Assembly: GCA_014529385.2 (NCBI GenBank)
Contig: CM043967.1
Coordinates: forward strand, 11,174,001 to 11,238,000
From: Adiantum capillus-veneris
Lineage: Eukaryota > Streptophyta > Polypodiopsida > Polypodiales > Pteridaceae
Direction: 5' to 3'
Length of the DNA stretch: 64,000 bases
Made by a program: the position numbers and the translations under genes. Shown here piece by piece: positions 1-11,400 of the stretch (its first letter is position 1; each line of letters begins with the position of its first letter). Below the pieces are notes generated by a model that had not been told where the DNA came from, did no database searches, and saw nothing but the letters and a program-made list of their open reading frames with translations.

Positions 1-94
1 AGAAGGCATCCACAAACCACTAAGACAACAAAAACTCTAGTGGACTAATAAGGTGCGTATTAATCAAACATTCAATTAACTTTAAGAATGATGT

Positions 95-640
95 ATGTGT
101 GCTATCTCTTACTCTAATCTCTCTAATAGATTAGTAAGATTCAATTTAGATGTGTGTGTGTGTGTGTGCTATCTCTTACTCTAATCTCTCTAATAGATTA
201 GTAAGATTCAATTAGCTATGTGTGTGTGTATGCTATCTATTACTCTAATCTCTAATGGATTAGTAAGATTCAATTAGCTTTAAGAAGGATATATGTGTGT
301 GTGTGTACTATCTCTTACTCTAATCTCTCTACTAGAATAGTAAGATTCAATTAGTTTTAAGAAGGACATGTGTGTATGTGTGCTATCTCTTACTCTAATC
401 TCTCTAATAGATTGGTGAGATTCAATTAGCTTTAGAAAAGGATGTGTGTGCGTTCTCTTTTACTCTAATTTTCTAATGGATTAGTAAGATTCAATTAACT
501 TTAGAAAAGATGTGTGTGTATGTTTTCTCTTAGAAAAGAATGTGTGTGTGTTCTCTTTTACTCTAATCTTTTAATGGATAAGTAAGATTCAATTAACTTT
601 AGAAAAGATGTGTGTATATGTTTTCTCTTACTCTAATCTC
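95..640 (+). repeat. TG-rich minisatellite inside the LTR
   Basis: About eight diverged units of ~60-75 bp alternate a (TG)n run with a segment containing CTCTTACTCTAATCTCTC and TTAGTAAGATTCAATTA. The block recurs at 15650-16200 and, in reverse orientation, in both LTRs of copy C (42050-42400 and 49240-49430), where there are fewer units. It lies downstream of the LTR TATA box, so it should be in the transcribed leader. Confidence 0.85.
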
Positions 641-1099
641 TCTAAGTATACCTACTCTCTCTAGTTAGTACATCTTCACTATTAACTTATGCATAGTTAA
701 TTGAAAGTTAATACATAAGAGAACTCAGCATATTCTTATTATACATTATGAAATTCTCATTCACCAATTTTATTGTCAATTAGATTAAATAGAATTTTGA
801 ATAATACTAAAAATTGATTTAGTTGAAGTATAGAAATTGAAGTTAGAACTGGATTAGAAATGTGAAGCATAAAAGTAATGTATTCCTAAACTTTCACTCA
901 TAGTTTACACATTTAATTTTTGATTAATTACGATTAGCAAATATTTGATGTATAGAAATGAGATGTAAAACAACAACAATAAGTGTGAATCCAAGTTGGC
1001 GAGGGTTCAAATTATAGACTCTCTTTGGAAACAAGAGATTACTAGGGAAATTGACCAATTTAAAGTTCTATGTGTATAACATAAGTGTAGTACAAAAAA

Positions 1100-1222
1100 A
1101 TGGCTCCAAAGCGTGCTCGAACCCGAGGCGCTAATGATCATGAAGCTGGTACAAGTAACGGTGGAACCCCTGCGGAACATGCTATGTGTCCACGAATCGG
1201 ACCAATCGGAGCTATGGTACAG
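1100..1222 (+). CDS. Putative first gag exon encoded in the LTR
   Basis: This 41-codon reading frame starts MAPKRARTRGANDHEAG and ends at a consensus 5' splice site, CAG|GTTAGT. The next strong acceptor upstream of gag is TATATTGCACAG|ACTGCG at 3121/3122. The gag frame at 3122 is in phase with this exon because the interval is 1899 nt, divisible by three. The same frame and donor are kept in the 3' LTR (16658-16780) despite substitutions. Without splicing the frame runs into unrelated sequence and stops at 1294. A basic, short N-terminal tail suits a gag start. Splicing is inferred from sequence only. Confidence 0.6.
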
Positions 1223-2310
1223 GTTAGTATTGCAGTTTCAAGTTATGCATCATTGCATATGCGAGACCATAGGAATATATTATTTACCTTATGAAAAGAA
1301 AACATAGACCGAAACCACGGGGCTTAACCCCAAGAAACTCGTCATATGTTTGACAAGTAGGAAAGATTGTTTGGTTAAACTGGTTGCTATAGGAAAGAAT
1401 GTTTGTCCAAAACCTTCGGTATGGTTTCTCTCAAGTCTCTCTACTTATTAACGCTGGTATTATGTGGCAGTTGCCGAGGTGTGAGATGACGCCCAGGATG
1501 GCACCGCTGATGCTGTGACGGGAGTACACCCAGATTAGCCCAGCTGAAAACTGCAGTTTTGTTTTGTCGTGGCATGAGGATGACGCCCAGATTGGCACCG
1601 TTGTTACTGTGGCGGGAGTACATCCAGATTAGCACAACGAGTACTTGGTGAGCGGTATGGGACGCTCATGAGGACAAGGGTTTTTATAAATAATGTATAT
1701 ACCGATCGGACATAATAGCGCCAATAGATATTCTTGAGTGAACCTAATCCAAGGGTTGTTGGTTTAAAATTGGACGACTTCTTGTTTGACTATTGTTTGT
1801 AATACTGTTTGAAGGGCTGTTTTAACGAACCAGTATCATAAATAAAGTAAAGGAACATGTATGTTTAAACAGTGTGGTGGTAATTAGATAACAAAAGAAG
1901 GGTGAGTGTGGTGTGGAAAGTGGGAGAATGATACCCCGACGGTATCATTCTATGGACGGGTGGACCCGATGAGTCGGGTAACTTTCCAACGCTAGAATTT
2001 TTTTTTTTTTAATTCATAAATCTTAAAAGAGACAAACCTTGGCGGCTGTGCTTCTGAAACATGGGAAAAAAAGCGCACAGGTTGGTCACTCTAAGATTTA
2101 TACTTTTAGGTATAATTGATTATAAATAGTTTTTAGATAGGGTTATGGTGGTTACGCTTCGCCATAGCGAGATAGGACCAATCCTTCACTAACGGTTCAT
2201 GCCCGTGGCTACGTAGTAGCTAAGGCAATGTCCGTTGGTTTTTCCTTTTCAGGATTGGAGACCTATCAAAGGTACTCCGCTCCTCTCGACAAGGGGCAGG
2301 GACCTCACAC

Positions 2311-2328
2311 TGGTATCAGAGCCTAGGT
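2311..2328 (+). promoter_or_regulatory. Primer-binding site, tRNA-Met type
   Basis: TGGTATCAGAGCCTAGGT begins two bases after the LTR terminus. It matches the common plant LTR-retrotransposon site complementary to the 3' end of initiator tRNA-Met. Copy C has CGGTATCAGAG at the same place. Confidence 0.92.
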
Positions 2329-2491
2329 TAAAGCCTGGGGAGATTTTTAGATTGATGTTTGGATATTGAAGGATGCGAATGTTTGAAATAATAGAAGAAC
2401 CTAGAAAAATTGATTTGAATTTTTATATGGTATTGAAGACTGAACTTTCCTGGTACAGGAAAATGTTCATTCAGCCTACCAGAAATTCCAG

Positions 2492-2945
2492 GTGTTCACC
2501 ATCATGTTTGAAAATGCATGCCAATCACCAAATTATCAGTTTCGAAAAAGGGTGATGATGAATTTTGGATAGGGTGTTTGCACCATCTATTCCAAGGGTG
2601 CATAGAGGATGGGGTATCAACTGGAGTCCATCTGGAGGAATCTATACCATCGATGCTAACAAGATATGGTGCATGGATACCAATCTCAAGAAACTTCGTT
2701 GGGCAGAGGAGTTAAAAGTCATCGAAGTTTATCTTTTCCTTGGTACTAAGAATCCGGATGCTACCATTACCTTGGGAGGAGAAAAGATATCTCAGACTCA
2801 ATGGGTCTATAACCAAGTTACAAAAGTTATCCATGGTGGTAGGATTCGACCCATATGTGTATCTTGTAGCTTTCAAGAGTCAAAGGAAACTTATTATTTT
2901 GATCCTTTAGCCTATCCTTTTGTAGTCACTAAACTCAAAATATAG
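2492..2945 (+). pseudogene. Extra ORF between PBS and gag, frameshifted copy
   Basis: This is a ~150-residue reading frame of unknown function, with recognisable stretches GWGINWSPSGGIYTID, GGEKISQTQWVYNQVTKV and YYFDPLAYPFVVTKL. In copy C it is open from 47404 to 46952. Here one extra A near 2561 (ATGAATTTTGG against ATGATTTTGG in C) breaks the frame, leaving 2565-2945 open. It lies wholly within the predicted gag intron, so it could be made from unspliced RNA only. I do not recognise a family. Ogre-type elements also have an ORF before gag, but no similarity to that protein can be claimed. Confidence 0.6.
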
Positions 2946-3121
2946 AGACATTACAATCCTTGTACCTAAAGACTACCAACCTTGGTAGCAAATAATGTGT
3001 ATATAAATAAAGTTTGGATTAATATTATCTTTTGTTTGTATTATTGTCTGATCAAGTCTTTCCTTAAAGTGGATTAAAGTTAGAGTATCCAATAAAGTTT
3101 CACTTAATCTATATTGCACAG

Positions 3122-4339
3122 ACTGCGATGTACACATCTCTTCAAGAGAAAAAGCTACTTCTCAAGCAAGCTAAACTTCCCTCTTTCAAAGGGGAAGGAG
3201 CCCTAGTTGAGCGCGATGCAGAAGTGTGGCTCGAAGAGATGGAGGATTATTTTGTTGCTGCTGGTACTACTCCCGATAACCAAGCAATGTTGGCTATGTT
3301 TCGTCTCACGGGGGATGCCAAGCTTTGGTGGAAACAACACTGCAAAGATAATCAAGTAGCTCAAAACACTCAAACTTGGGAAGACATTAAGTATGTTGTC
3401 AAAGGACGTTATCTTCCACCTGCACATGAATCCCTTAAGATGAATGAATTCTTCAACTTACGTTAGTTTCATCTTACAGTGGAAGAATACTACTCCAAAT
3501 TTGTAACTCTTAGGCGCTATGCTCCGCCAATGACCGCAGATCAGCAAGTAGCCCGTTTCTGCCAAGGGCTAAATGCTCCTTTAAATACACGTCTAGAAGC
3601 CATGAGGCCTGTAAATTTGCAAGATGCTCTTTTAAGAGCTAAACCCTTAGCTAAAGAGATGTCAAACTCTCAAAGGGTACGAAATGGAAATTTAAGGAAT
3701 GCTGGAAGGAGAGGACGGCCTATGATGTGGAACCAAAGGCAAGTTCACCCAGTTCACCAAACTCATCCAATAGTTGCAGCTTCAGCAAACCGAGCTCAAA
3801 ATGCAGATCTTAGATGCTATGAATGCAACGAGCTAGGACATTTCAGGAATGTATGTCCTAGGCGAGTCTCCGCAACAAATACACCTAATCGAGCTAGAGG
3901 ACGAGGCCAGATAATAAATCGTGGAGGAAGAAATGGAGGACAAGGTCGAGGGCGCGGAATGGCTGCCAGAGTCAATGTTATCATAGGAGAACCAACATTG
4001 GGAGAAGAACAAGAGGAAAGAGAAACTCTACATGCTGCAATTGATAACCCAAGAGCAAGACAACAATATGCTGTCATTCAAACACCTGCAAATCACCAAG
4101 GTGAAAAATTTGAGCTTCTTATTGATTGTGGTAGTACTCATTCTTTCTTGTCACCTAAATGTTTAAGGACGTTAGGACTTAATCAACACCCTGCAAGAAA
4201 GATGAGAGTTGAATTAGCCAATGGAAAGGAGGTGTTATCTCAGTACACTGTGGGAAAAATAGATTTCAAGTTGGGAGAATACTCTACTAATTTTTGTAGT
4301 CAAGCTAAACAAAGTAGAAAAATCTTCTTCCAACCCTGA
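3122..4339 (+). pseudogene. gag: gag and N-terminal protease of chromovirus A (disrupted)
   Basis: The capsid region begins TAMYTSLQEKKLLLKQ and includes the typical retrotransposon gag segment around FRLTGDAKLWWKQH. A TAG at 3464-3466 replaces the CAG of copy C, splitting the frame. The downstream part has a CCHC zinc knuckle (CYECNELGHFRNVC), an RG-rich stretch, and the protease motif LLIDCGSTHSFLS with a D-x-G active-site form. A 218-bp deletion relative to copy C, just after GEYST, removes the rest of the protease and linker, shifts the frame and ends it at 4339. The first ATG of this segment is at 3128, but copy C has GTG there. Confidence 0.9.
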
Positions 4340-4345
4340 ACCAAT

Positions 4346-6208
4346 GTGGCTAGAAGAATTTTCGGATGTTTTCCCCGCTGAACTTTCTTAACTACCACCA
4401 CCTAGGGAGGTAGACCATGAAATCAAAAATTTTCCAGGTAGTGAACCAGTCTCAAGAGCGCCGTACAAGATGTCACTTCCAGAGGCTATAGAACTCAAGG
4501 AGCAGCTCAAGCAGTTGATTGAGCAAGGGTTTATCCGACCTAGTACATCTCCATGGGGTGCACCTGTTCTCTTCCAAAAGAAAAAGGATGGCTCTCTTCG
4601 ACTTTGCATAGATTATAGGGGCTTAAATCAGGTTACCATCAAGAATAAATATCCAATTCCTCGTATTGATGAGATGATGGACAGATTACATGGAGCCAAA
4701 ATATTCACGAAGATTGATCTTCGATCTCGCTATCATCAAATTCGAATCCAGGAGGCTGATATCTCCAAAACAGCTTTCAACACTCGTTATGGTCATTACG
4801 AATTTACAGTGATGGCTTTCGGACTTACGAATGCTCCTGCAACTTTCAATCGTCTGATGCACGATATCTTTAGAGAATTCTTGGACGATTTTGTCCTAGT
4901 ATTCTTTGACGATATCTTAATTTATTCCAAATTAGAGGAAGAGCATGAAGGACATGTTAGGAAAGTGTTAGAGCTTTTACGCCGAAATAAGCTGTATGCA
5001 AAGAAAAGAAAATGTACCTTCTTTACCCCTAAGGTCTATTACTTAGGGTTTATCATTTCACCTGAAGGAGTCTATGTTGACCCTGACAAAGTCAAAGATA
5101 TTGTGGAATGGCCTCAACCCACTTCACAAACCGAAGTTAGAGGGTTCTTAGGTATCACAGGGTGGTACAGGATCTTTGTAAAGGACTATGCTCTTAAAGT
5201 TGCACCACTAACCGACTTGCTAAAGAAAGGAGCTACGATACTTTGGGAAGAAAAATATGAATCTTGCTTCAAACAGCTTAAGGAGTATCTTGCTTCAGAA
5301 CCTCTCTTAAAACTTCCAGATTTCACCCAAGAATTCGAGGTGATCACAGATGCTAGTAACCTTGCATTAGGAGGAGTCCTTACTCAAGAAGATAGGCCTG
5401 TAGCTTATACTTCTCGGAAGCTTAGGATTCATGAAGTGAATTATGCTACACATGATTTAGAATTGCTAGCAGTTATTCATGCTCTCAAGCTATGGAGACA
5501 TTATCTATTGGGACGCAAATTCCAATTGGTAACAAATCACAAGAGTCTTAAGTGGATTTTTACCCAACCTAACCTTAACATGAGACAGAGGAGATGGATA
5601 GAGCTCATGCACGAATATGATTTTGATATTAAATTTAGACCAGGTAAGGATAATGTTGTGGCAGATGCCCTAAGCCATAAAGCTTTTCTGGGGGCAATTT
5701 CCATGGCTAACAACCCTATTTTAGACAAGGTCTCGGATGCTGCCATCAGAGATGCAGATTACCAGATGCTTGCTAGTATCCTACGTGAAGAAAGGGTATC
5801 ATCAAATCAGCCTAAACCTGTATATTATTCCTTAGAAGATGGGAAAATTTACTATAGGAATCGACGATGCATACTTAAGGATTCTACCCTAAGGAATGCT
5901 ATCCTATATGAAGCACATGATGGCCCAACTTTAACACATCCAGGTTATGCCAAAACCATCAATGCAATTCGCAAAAGTTACTATTGGCAAGGTATGAAGG
6001 GTGATGTCCTTCGCTATGTCAAGCAGTGTTTGCCTTGTCAAAGGATTAAGGCAGAGAGACTAAAGATGCCAGGTAAATTACATCCTTTAGATATTCCCCA
6101 AATGAAATGGGAATGTATTAGCATGGACTTTATCACCGGGTTTCCTTCTGTCCAAGCTGGCTATGATTCAATCATGGTCATAGGCGACTTGCTTACTAAA
6201 GTGGCTCA
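4346..6208 (+). pseudogene. pol: RT, RNase H and N-terminal integrase of chromovirus A
   Basis: The frame carries a TAA at 4389-4391 (GAA in copy C), then is open to the CACTA insertion. Reverse transcriptase shows [37 protein letters not shown] and the catalytic box FFDDILIYS. RNase H follows with [25 protein letters not shown] and [11 protein letters not shown]; copy C has the usual VTDHKSL, so a catalytic aspartate is changed to asparagine here. The integrase zinc finger HPGYAKT...[10 protein letters not shown] and the first catalytic aspartate (MDFITGFPS) come next. The frame breaks at VAH, where the transposon enters; the rest lies at 13887-14841. Confidence 0.95.
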
Positions 6209-6229
6209 CACTACAAGAGGCTATTCATA

Positions 6230-6330
6230 TTAGCGACGCTCACACAGCGACGCTCAATTTTTTTTTTTCCCGGCGTCGCTATGAGCGTCGCAAATTTACA
6301 AAGAAATTTGCGACGCTCATAGCGACGCTG
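6230..6330 (+). repeat. 5' subterminal motifs and 25-bp perfect hairpin
   Basis: AGCGACGCTC motifs occur repeatedly. Positions 6273-6297 and 6304-6328 are perfect inverted repeats of 25 bp with loop ACAAAG. Each arm itself holds GCGTCGC/GCGACGC copies in both directions. Subterminal arrays of this kind are known TnpA binding sites in En/Spm elements; that role is inferred here. Confidence 0.8.
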
Positions 6331-6360
6331 ACTGGGCTAAAAAAATAACAGAGAGCGCCC

Positions 6361-6389
6361 AAAAACTCAGATCTCAGATCTGAGTTTTT
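6361..6389 (+). repeat. 14-bp palindrome around AGATCT
   Basis: AAAAACTCAGATCT at 6361-6374 is followed by one C and its exact inverse complement at 6376-6389. GCGCCC-type flanks extend the symmetry imperfectly. It is an internal hairpin of the CACTA 5' region. Confidence 0.7.
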
Positions 6390-6416
6390 CGGCGCCCTCA
6401 AGCAAGGAGCAGGTAA

Positions 6417-6913
<497 letters not shown>

Positions 6914-6917
6914 GAAA

Positions 6918-7160
6918 CTAATTTAACGTCGTAGGAAACTAATTAAAATTAAAAGACCTAAAGATCTAGCCGACGAGGAGTTGAACTCAAGACCTATTAT
7001 TCAAGAGGGAAATGGCATAACCAATCTATCATACTTGGCATGGGTGATAGAAAGGTAATACCATTTATCTCTTTTTATTGGCACACACATCCACACACGC
7101 GCACACACACAAGAAGAAGAGAGTTATAAAGTCGTAGGAAACTATCCTAAAAGACGTTAA
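6918..7160 (-). repeat. Copy of the ~190-bp tRNA-like repeat inside the CACTA element
   Basis: Read on the minus strand, this has the same order as the units of the array at 17867-21138: CTTCTTGTGTG..., a CACA/TGTG block, AATAAAAAGAG, GATAGATTGGTTATGCC, GGTCTTGAGTTCAACTC, TAGATCTTTA and TTTCCTACGAC. A second partial copy lies at ~7800-7915. The repeat therefore also exists outside the long array. Confidence 0.8.
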
Positions 7161-7260
7161 AGATTAGGTTAGATGTAGACTTACATTAAATTAGATTTAG
7201 GTTTATTTAAGTTAAATTAGATTAGATTTAGGTTTATTTTTAATTAGATTTACGTTTATT

Positions 7261-7303
7261 TACGCTAGATTTAGATTTACGTTATATTAGATTAGATTTA
7301 GGT
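7261..7303 (+). repeat. Direct repeat flanking the captured exon (left copy)
   Basis: This 43-bp stretch (TACGCTAGATTTAGATTTAC...) matches 7743-7785 with three mismatches. Together the two copies bracket the HMA fragment. The neighbouring AT-rich sequence (TTAGGTTAGATGTAGACTTAC at 7159 and 7914) is also duplicated, so this may be part of a larger duplication. Confidence 0.75.
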
Positions 7304-7310
7304 CTCCATA

Positions 7311-7664
7311 GACTGCGATGTCTGCATGAAGCGGGTGAAGAAAGCCCTCAATGGAATATAGGGTATTGATGCCTTCACTCATGGTGGGCTCCGTCGATCC
7401 AAAAGTACTGGTGAAATGTCTTCAGAAGATAGGGAAGAAGGTGGATCTTCAGGGTGGCAAGAGTCACTACATCCCCGACACAATGACCATCTAGACAACC
7501 TCTAGTCATTCAACAGCAACTTCAAAGTTAGTAACAAGAGCAACAACGGTCTAAAGGGCCAATTGCTGTCGTCAGATGTGGATGGAGATGAGGCAGCGTC
7601 ACCGCCGGAAGTTAACTCTCACATCTTTAGTGATGAGAATGCCAACTCTTGCCGAGTTATGTGA
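7311..7664 (+). pseudogene. Captured plant HMA-domain gene fragment
   Basis: One reading frame continues from DCDVCMKRVKKALNGI to NSCRVM and a TGA at 7662-7664, broken only by two TAG codons (after LNGI and after HLDNL). The start has the C-x-x-C metal-binding loop and the VKKAL..I.GID helix of heavy-metal-associated domains, as in plant metallochaperone-like (HIPP/ATX1-like) proteins. The rest is polar and serine-rich (STGEMSSEDREEGGSSGW). CCATAG just before 7311 could be a splice acceptor, so this may be a terminal exon with its 3' UTR to ~7740. It is too short to code within the ORF calls because of the two stops. Host identity needs a protein search. Confidence 0.6.
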
Positions 7665-7742
7665 AAAATTATGTGTTAAATCAGTTTTAAGGTTCTTATA
7701 ATCCCTGTTAGTTTAGTTCTTTGTTTTTACTATAACATAATT

Positions 7743-7795
7743 TACGTTAGATTTAGATTTATGTTATATTAGATTAGACTTAGGTTTATTTAGGT

Positions 7796-7865
<70 letters not shown>
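7743..7865 (+). repeat. Right flanking direct repeat and (CA)n tract
   Basis: Positions 7743-7785 are the partner of the 43-bp repeat at 7261-7303. A pure (CA)n run of about 65 bp follows to ~7863, then AAGAAGAAGAGAGTTTTAACGTCG, which is array-repeat sequence on the minus strand. Confidence 0.8.
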
Positions 7866-8291
7866 GAAGAAGAGAGTTTTAACGTCGTAGGAAACTATCC
7901 CAAAAGACGTTAAAGATTAGGTTAGATGTAGACTTACGTTAAATTAGATTTAGGTTTATTTTTAGTTAGATTTACGTTTATTTAGATTTACGCTTATTTA
8001 CATTAGATCGAGTCCACGCAAGAATTACTTACGGTTTAGGGTTTAGAGTTAGACGAACAGTGAAAAGATCTACTGTGAAAAGATGTTAAGATGCTGTGAA
8101 GTGCTACAGCTAGAGAAGAGGCAAAGGGGTTTTGTCCACTACATGCAGTATCATGTAGACGTGGGTCTGTAGATTTCTTGTACCCACAAATATAGGTATT
8201 GACCAATAAAGACGAGATTATAACCCGGTGGTTCTGATCTCCGTGCACCTCTAGACCGAGGTGTGCGGGGATTGGACATGACTAGAGAATG

Positions 8292-8295
8292 TGAG

Positions 8296-8374
<79 letters not shown>
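8292..8374 (+). repeat. (GA)n microsatellite
   Basis: A near-pure GA run of about 80 bp lies upstream of the tnpD-type gene. The stretch 8010-8290 before it shows no convincing coding signal and is taken as transposon leader. Confidence 0.9.
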
Positions 8375-8377
<3 letters not shown>

Positions 8378-8439
8378 GACAAAGAATGCCAATAGAATAT
8401 TAAAGTTGTTGTCCAGGTTATAAGATTTTTATCCTCATT

Positions 8440-11400
8440 ATGAGTAGTGACGAGGATGTGGGACCGTCCAACCGAAACACCTATCTCTCAACGAGGGTCT
8501 TATGTCCTTGTAATCAATGCAAGCATGCTGTGCGACGGACAAGACGTGTTTCTTTGCAGCACGTTCGCGAATTTGGCGAGTTCGATCCATCTATTATAGA
8601 TCGATTTGTTGCCAATTATAACTCGTCGGACTCTGACGCTGGCCAACAAGCAACAATCTTGCAACCCAATAGACGTGTTCGCAGGCGCTTTGGTCAAGCA
8701 GCATATGTGAGGCCACAAGATGTAGCCTCTGACAGCTCGGGGGATGATCATGCAGAGCACATTCCCAACGAGGCAATGTTTGAGCCCGAGATTGATGAAA
8801 TGATCGAGACGATCATGGATTCAGATAGGCTTATCTATGATGATATGAAAAGTGAAGCCGATACGCCATTGTATAATGGAGCACGTATGTCTAGATTGAA
8901 AGCACTCCTGGTTCTTCTCAACATGCAGGCAAAGTTTGGATGGAGTGACACTAGCGTCACAGCGCTTTTCAGGTGATCTATTACAATTAGTTTACTTTAA
9001 TAAAACTCTAAATGTATAATTATCTGATAGATTTTTACACGACTGTATCGTATTTTTATGTTGTGTAGATTGCTTAAAGAGCACATACTACCAGCTGACA
9101 ATGTGATGCCAGATTCCTGAGATGAAGCAAGAAAGATTTTGCGAAACTTGGGGATGGATTACAATTCTATCCACGCTTGTCCTAATGACTGCATTCTTTT
9201 CAGAGGGGAATACATAGACATGGAGAAGTGTCCGAAATGTGATTCCGAAAGATATCGAGTAGATCTGCACGGGACAAAAATTCCAGAAAAGGTTTTGCGA
9301 CATTTTCCTCTGCTTCCTCGCATCAAGCATCTCTTCGAATGTAATTCCATGGCGGCCCTAGCATCATGGCATGAGGAGAATAAATCTTCGGATGGTGTGC
9401 TACGAATTCCTGCAGATTGCGCAGCCTGGAAACATATAGATGGAACATGGTCGGATTTTTCCAGGGAAGCTCGAAATTTGCGCTTAGGCCTGGCTATGGA
9501 TGGCGTAAATCCATTTGGTCAAAGATCAACATCTTACAGTGTATGGCCCGTTGTCATCGTCAACTACAACATTCCCCCGTGGTTGACTACGAAGAAGGGG
9601 CACCTATGGCTAAGCTTGATTGTGCCAGGGCGATATAAAGTGGGGAATATGGATGTGTATCTTCGTCCACTATTGGAAGAGCTACAACAATTGTGGATTG
9701 GCATAGAGGTGGTGGATATGAGCCGACACACAGGACGACGGAATGCTTTGATCAGAGGCATTCTAATGTGGACCATGCATGACTATCCCGGGCTAACAGA
9801 ATGCTCAGGTGATCTATTGACACTCCTCACTCAGACACTGTAAATCTTGTTTTTTCCCATAGTTGATCTATTATCATGTGTATACATGCAGGGCTTCAAA
9901 CAAGCGGATACAGAGCATGTGTCACATGTGGACCTAGACTGAATGCACGTAGGGCGCCCTCATAGAAGAAGAAAATCTACGAAGGTCATCAAGCGTATCT
10001 TCCAGAGAATCATGTGTTACGGGACGGCTTTTTGGGAAGAGAGCCACCAAGGATGTCTGCACAAGCATGGTTAGAGCAGAAGGAGATGTGCGATGACGGA
10101 TTGCCTCCAGGGATGAAGAGACTATCTCTATGGTACGAGTTACCATACTGGCCCCGGCTCATGATCAATCACTTGCTCGATCCAATGCACATATTCAAGA
10201 ATGTGGGTAATCTACTATGGGACCATCTGACCGGTAAGAAAGATACGTTGGGAGCCAGAGTTGACCTTAGAAATGTGGATCGTATGGAGCAATATTGGCC
10301 GCAAATAGCGGATCGATAAAACTCCCTAAAGCACCATGGATTTTCACAGGAGCCCAAGAACGCAAAGTAAAAGAGACCATTCGATCTTTGCGGACCCCCA
10401 CTGGCGTAATGCACTCGCTCCGAACGTGTTTTACTAAAGAAGGAAAGCTTACCGGTTTGAAGTCACACGATTGGCATAAAATGTGTCAGGTACGTTCATA
10501 GTGGACTTTAATATCATTGCATAAAATGTGGACTTTAATATCATTGCTGCACATACTTTACAGTTTATTTTACCGGTTGCCATTGAGGGATGTTTGTCTT
10601 TCGACATCCGTAACACAATCTACAAACTTGCAAAGCTGGTGCAATGGATCTCACAAAAGGAGATCAACGTAGACTCCATACCATTCGCCAAACTAAATGA
10701 TGCGGAGCTTGTGTGCATGTTTGAGAAACATTTTCCTACTACCATGCTAACCATTCAGGTGCACCTTCTTGTTCACATAGTTGATGAGGTGGAAATAGCT
10801 GGCACAGTTCATTCCAGATGGATGTTCTTCTTAGAACGTTTCATGAAAACGCTTAAGGGATATGTGCGTCAAAAGGCACGTCCGGAGGGTAGCATGGCAG
10901 AAGGTTGGTTGGTATCAGAGTCCCTAGTGTACATTGGAGAGTGGCTAGACGGATTTGATAAAGCCCGGGACACGCTATGACGAACCATAGATGATGAGCG
11001 CATATCTGGGATTGTCATGTGCAATCTCGGTGTTGAGAAGAAGATGACGGAAGATCTAGAGGCTAAAATCAACCGATTTTGCATGCTTCACAATGCAAAA
11101 GTGGATTTCACAATATGAGGATGCAAAGCAAGAGCGACAAAGGGCACGAATCGAGTGGAGACGGGGAAGACGACCACCGATGCACTATCCGACGGTTCTG
11201 GAGAGCCTACCAACCTTCATGAGCTTAAGATGGTTGCACAACCAATTGAAAAGCTCACAACAATGCGGTGGCGAAGTGACTGAGGAAGAGTGGGAGTACT
11301 CTCGGGGTTGCGCGACCAAGGTAAGTTTGCAATGTACGACTAGCTAGTGACTTTATTTCTAAACGTTTGAACGGTCACTCATAATCTTTGTTCGTTGTAG

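Larger units (their letters stand above)
1..2309 (+). repeat. 5' LTR of chromovirus A (truncated by window start)
   Basis: This aligns from base 1 with base 15561 of the 3' LTR, so about 690 bp of LTR lie upstream of the window. It ends in GACCTCACA just before the primer-binding site. It holds a TG-rich tandem-repeat block, the putative first gag exon, and a pair of diverged ~95-bp repeats around 1480-1640 (GATGACGCCCAG...GGGAGTACA twice). Confidence 0.93.
1223..3121 (+). other. Predicted intron spanning LTR end, PBS and extra ORF
   Basis: The donor is GTTAGT at 1223 and the acceptor is TTGCACAG ending at 3121, preceded by T-rich sequence. Removal would delete the last ~1.09 kb of the LTR, the primer-binding site and the extra ORF from the message. 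A spliced transcript could then make Gag but not be reverse-transcribed in the usual way. No transcript data are available here. Confidence 0.5.
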
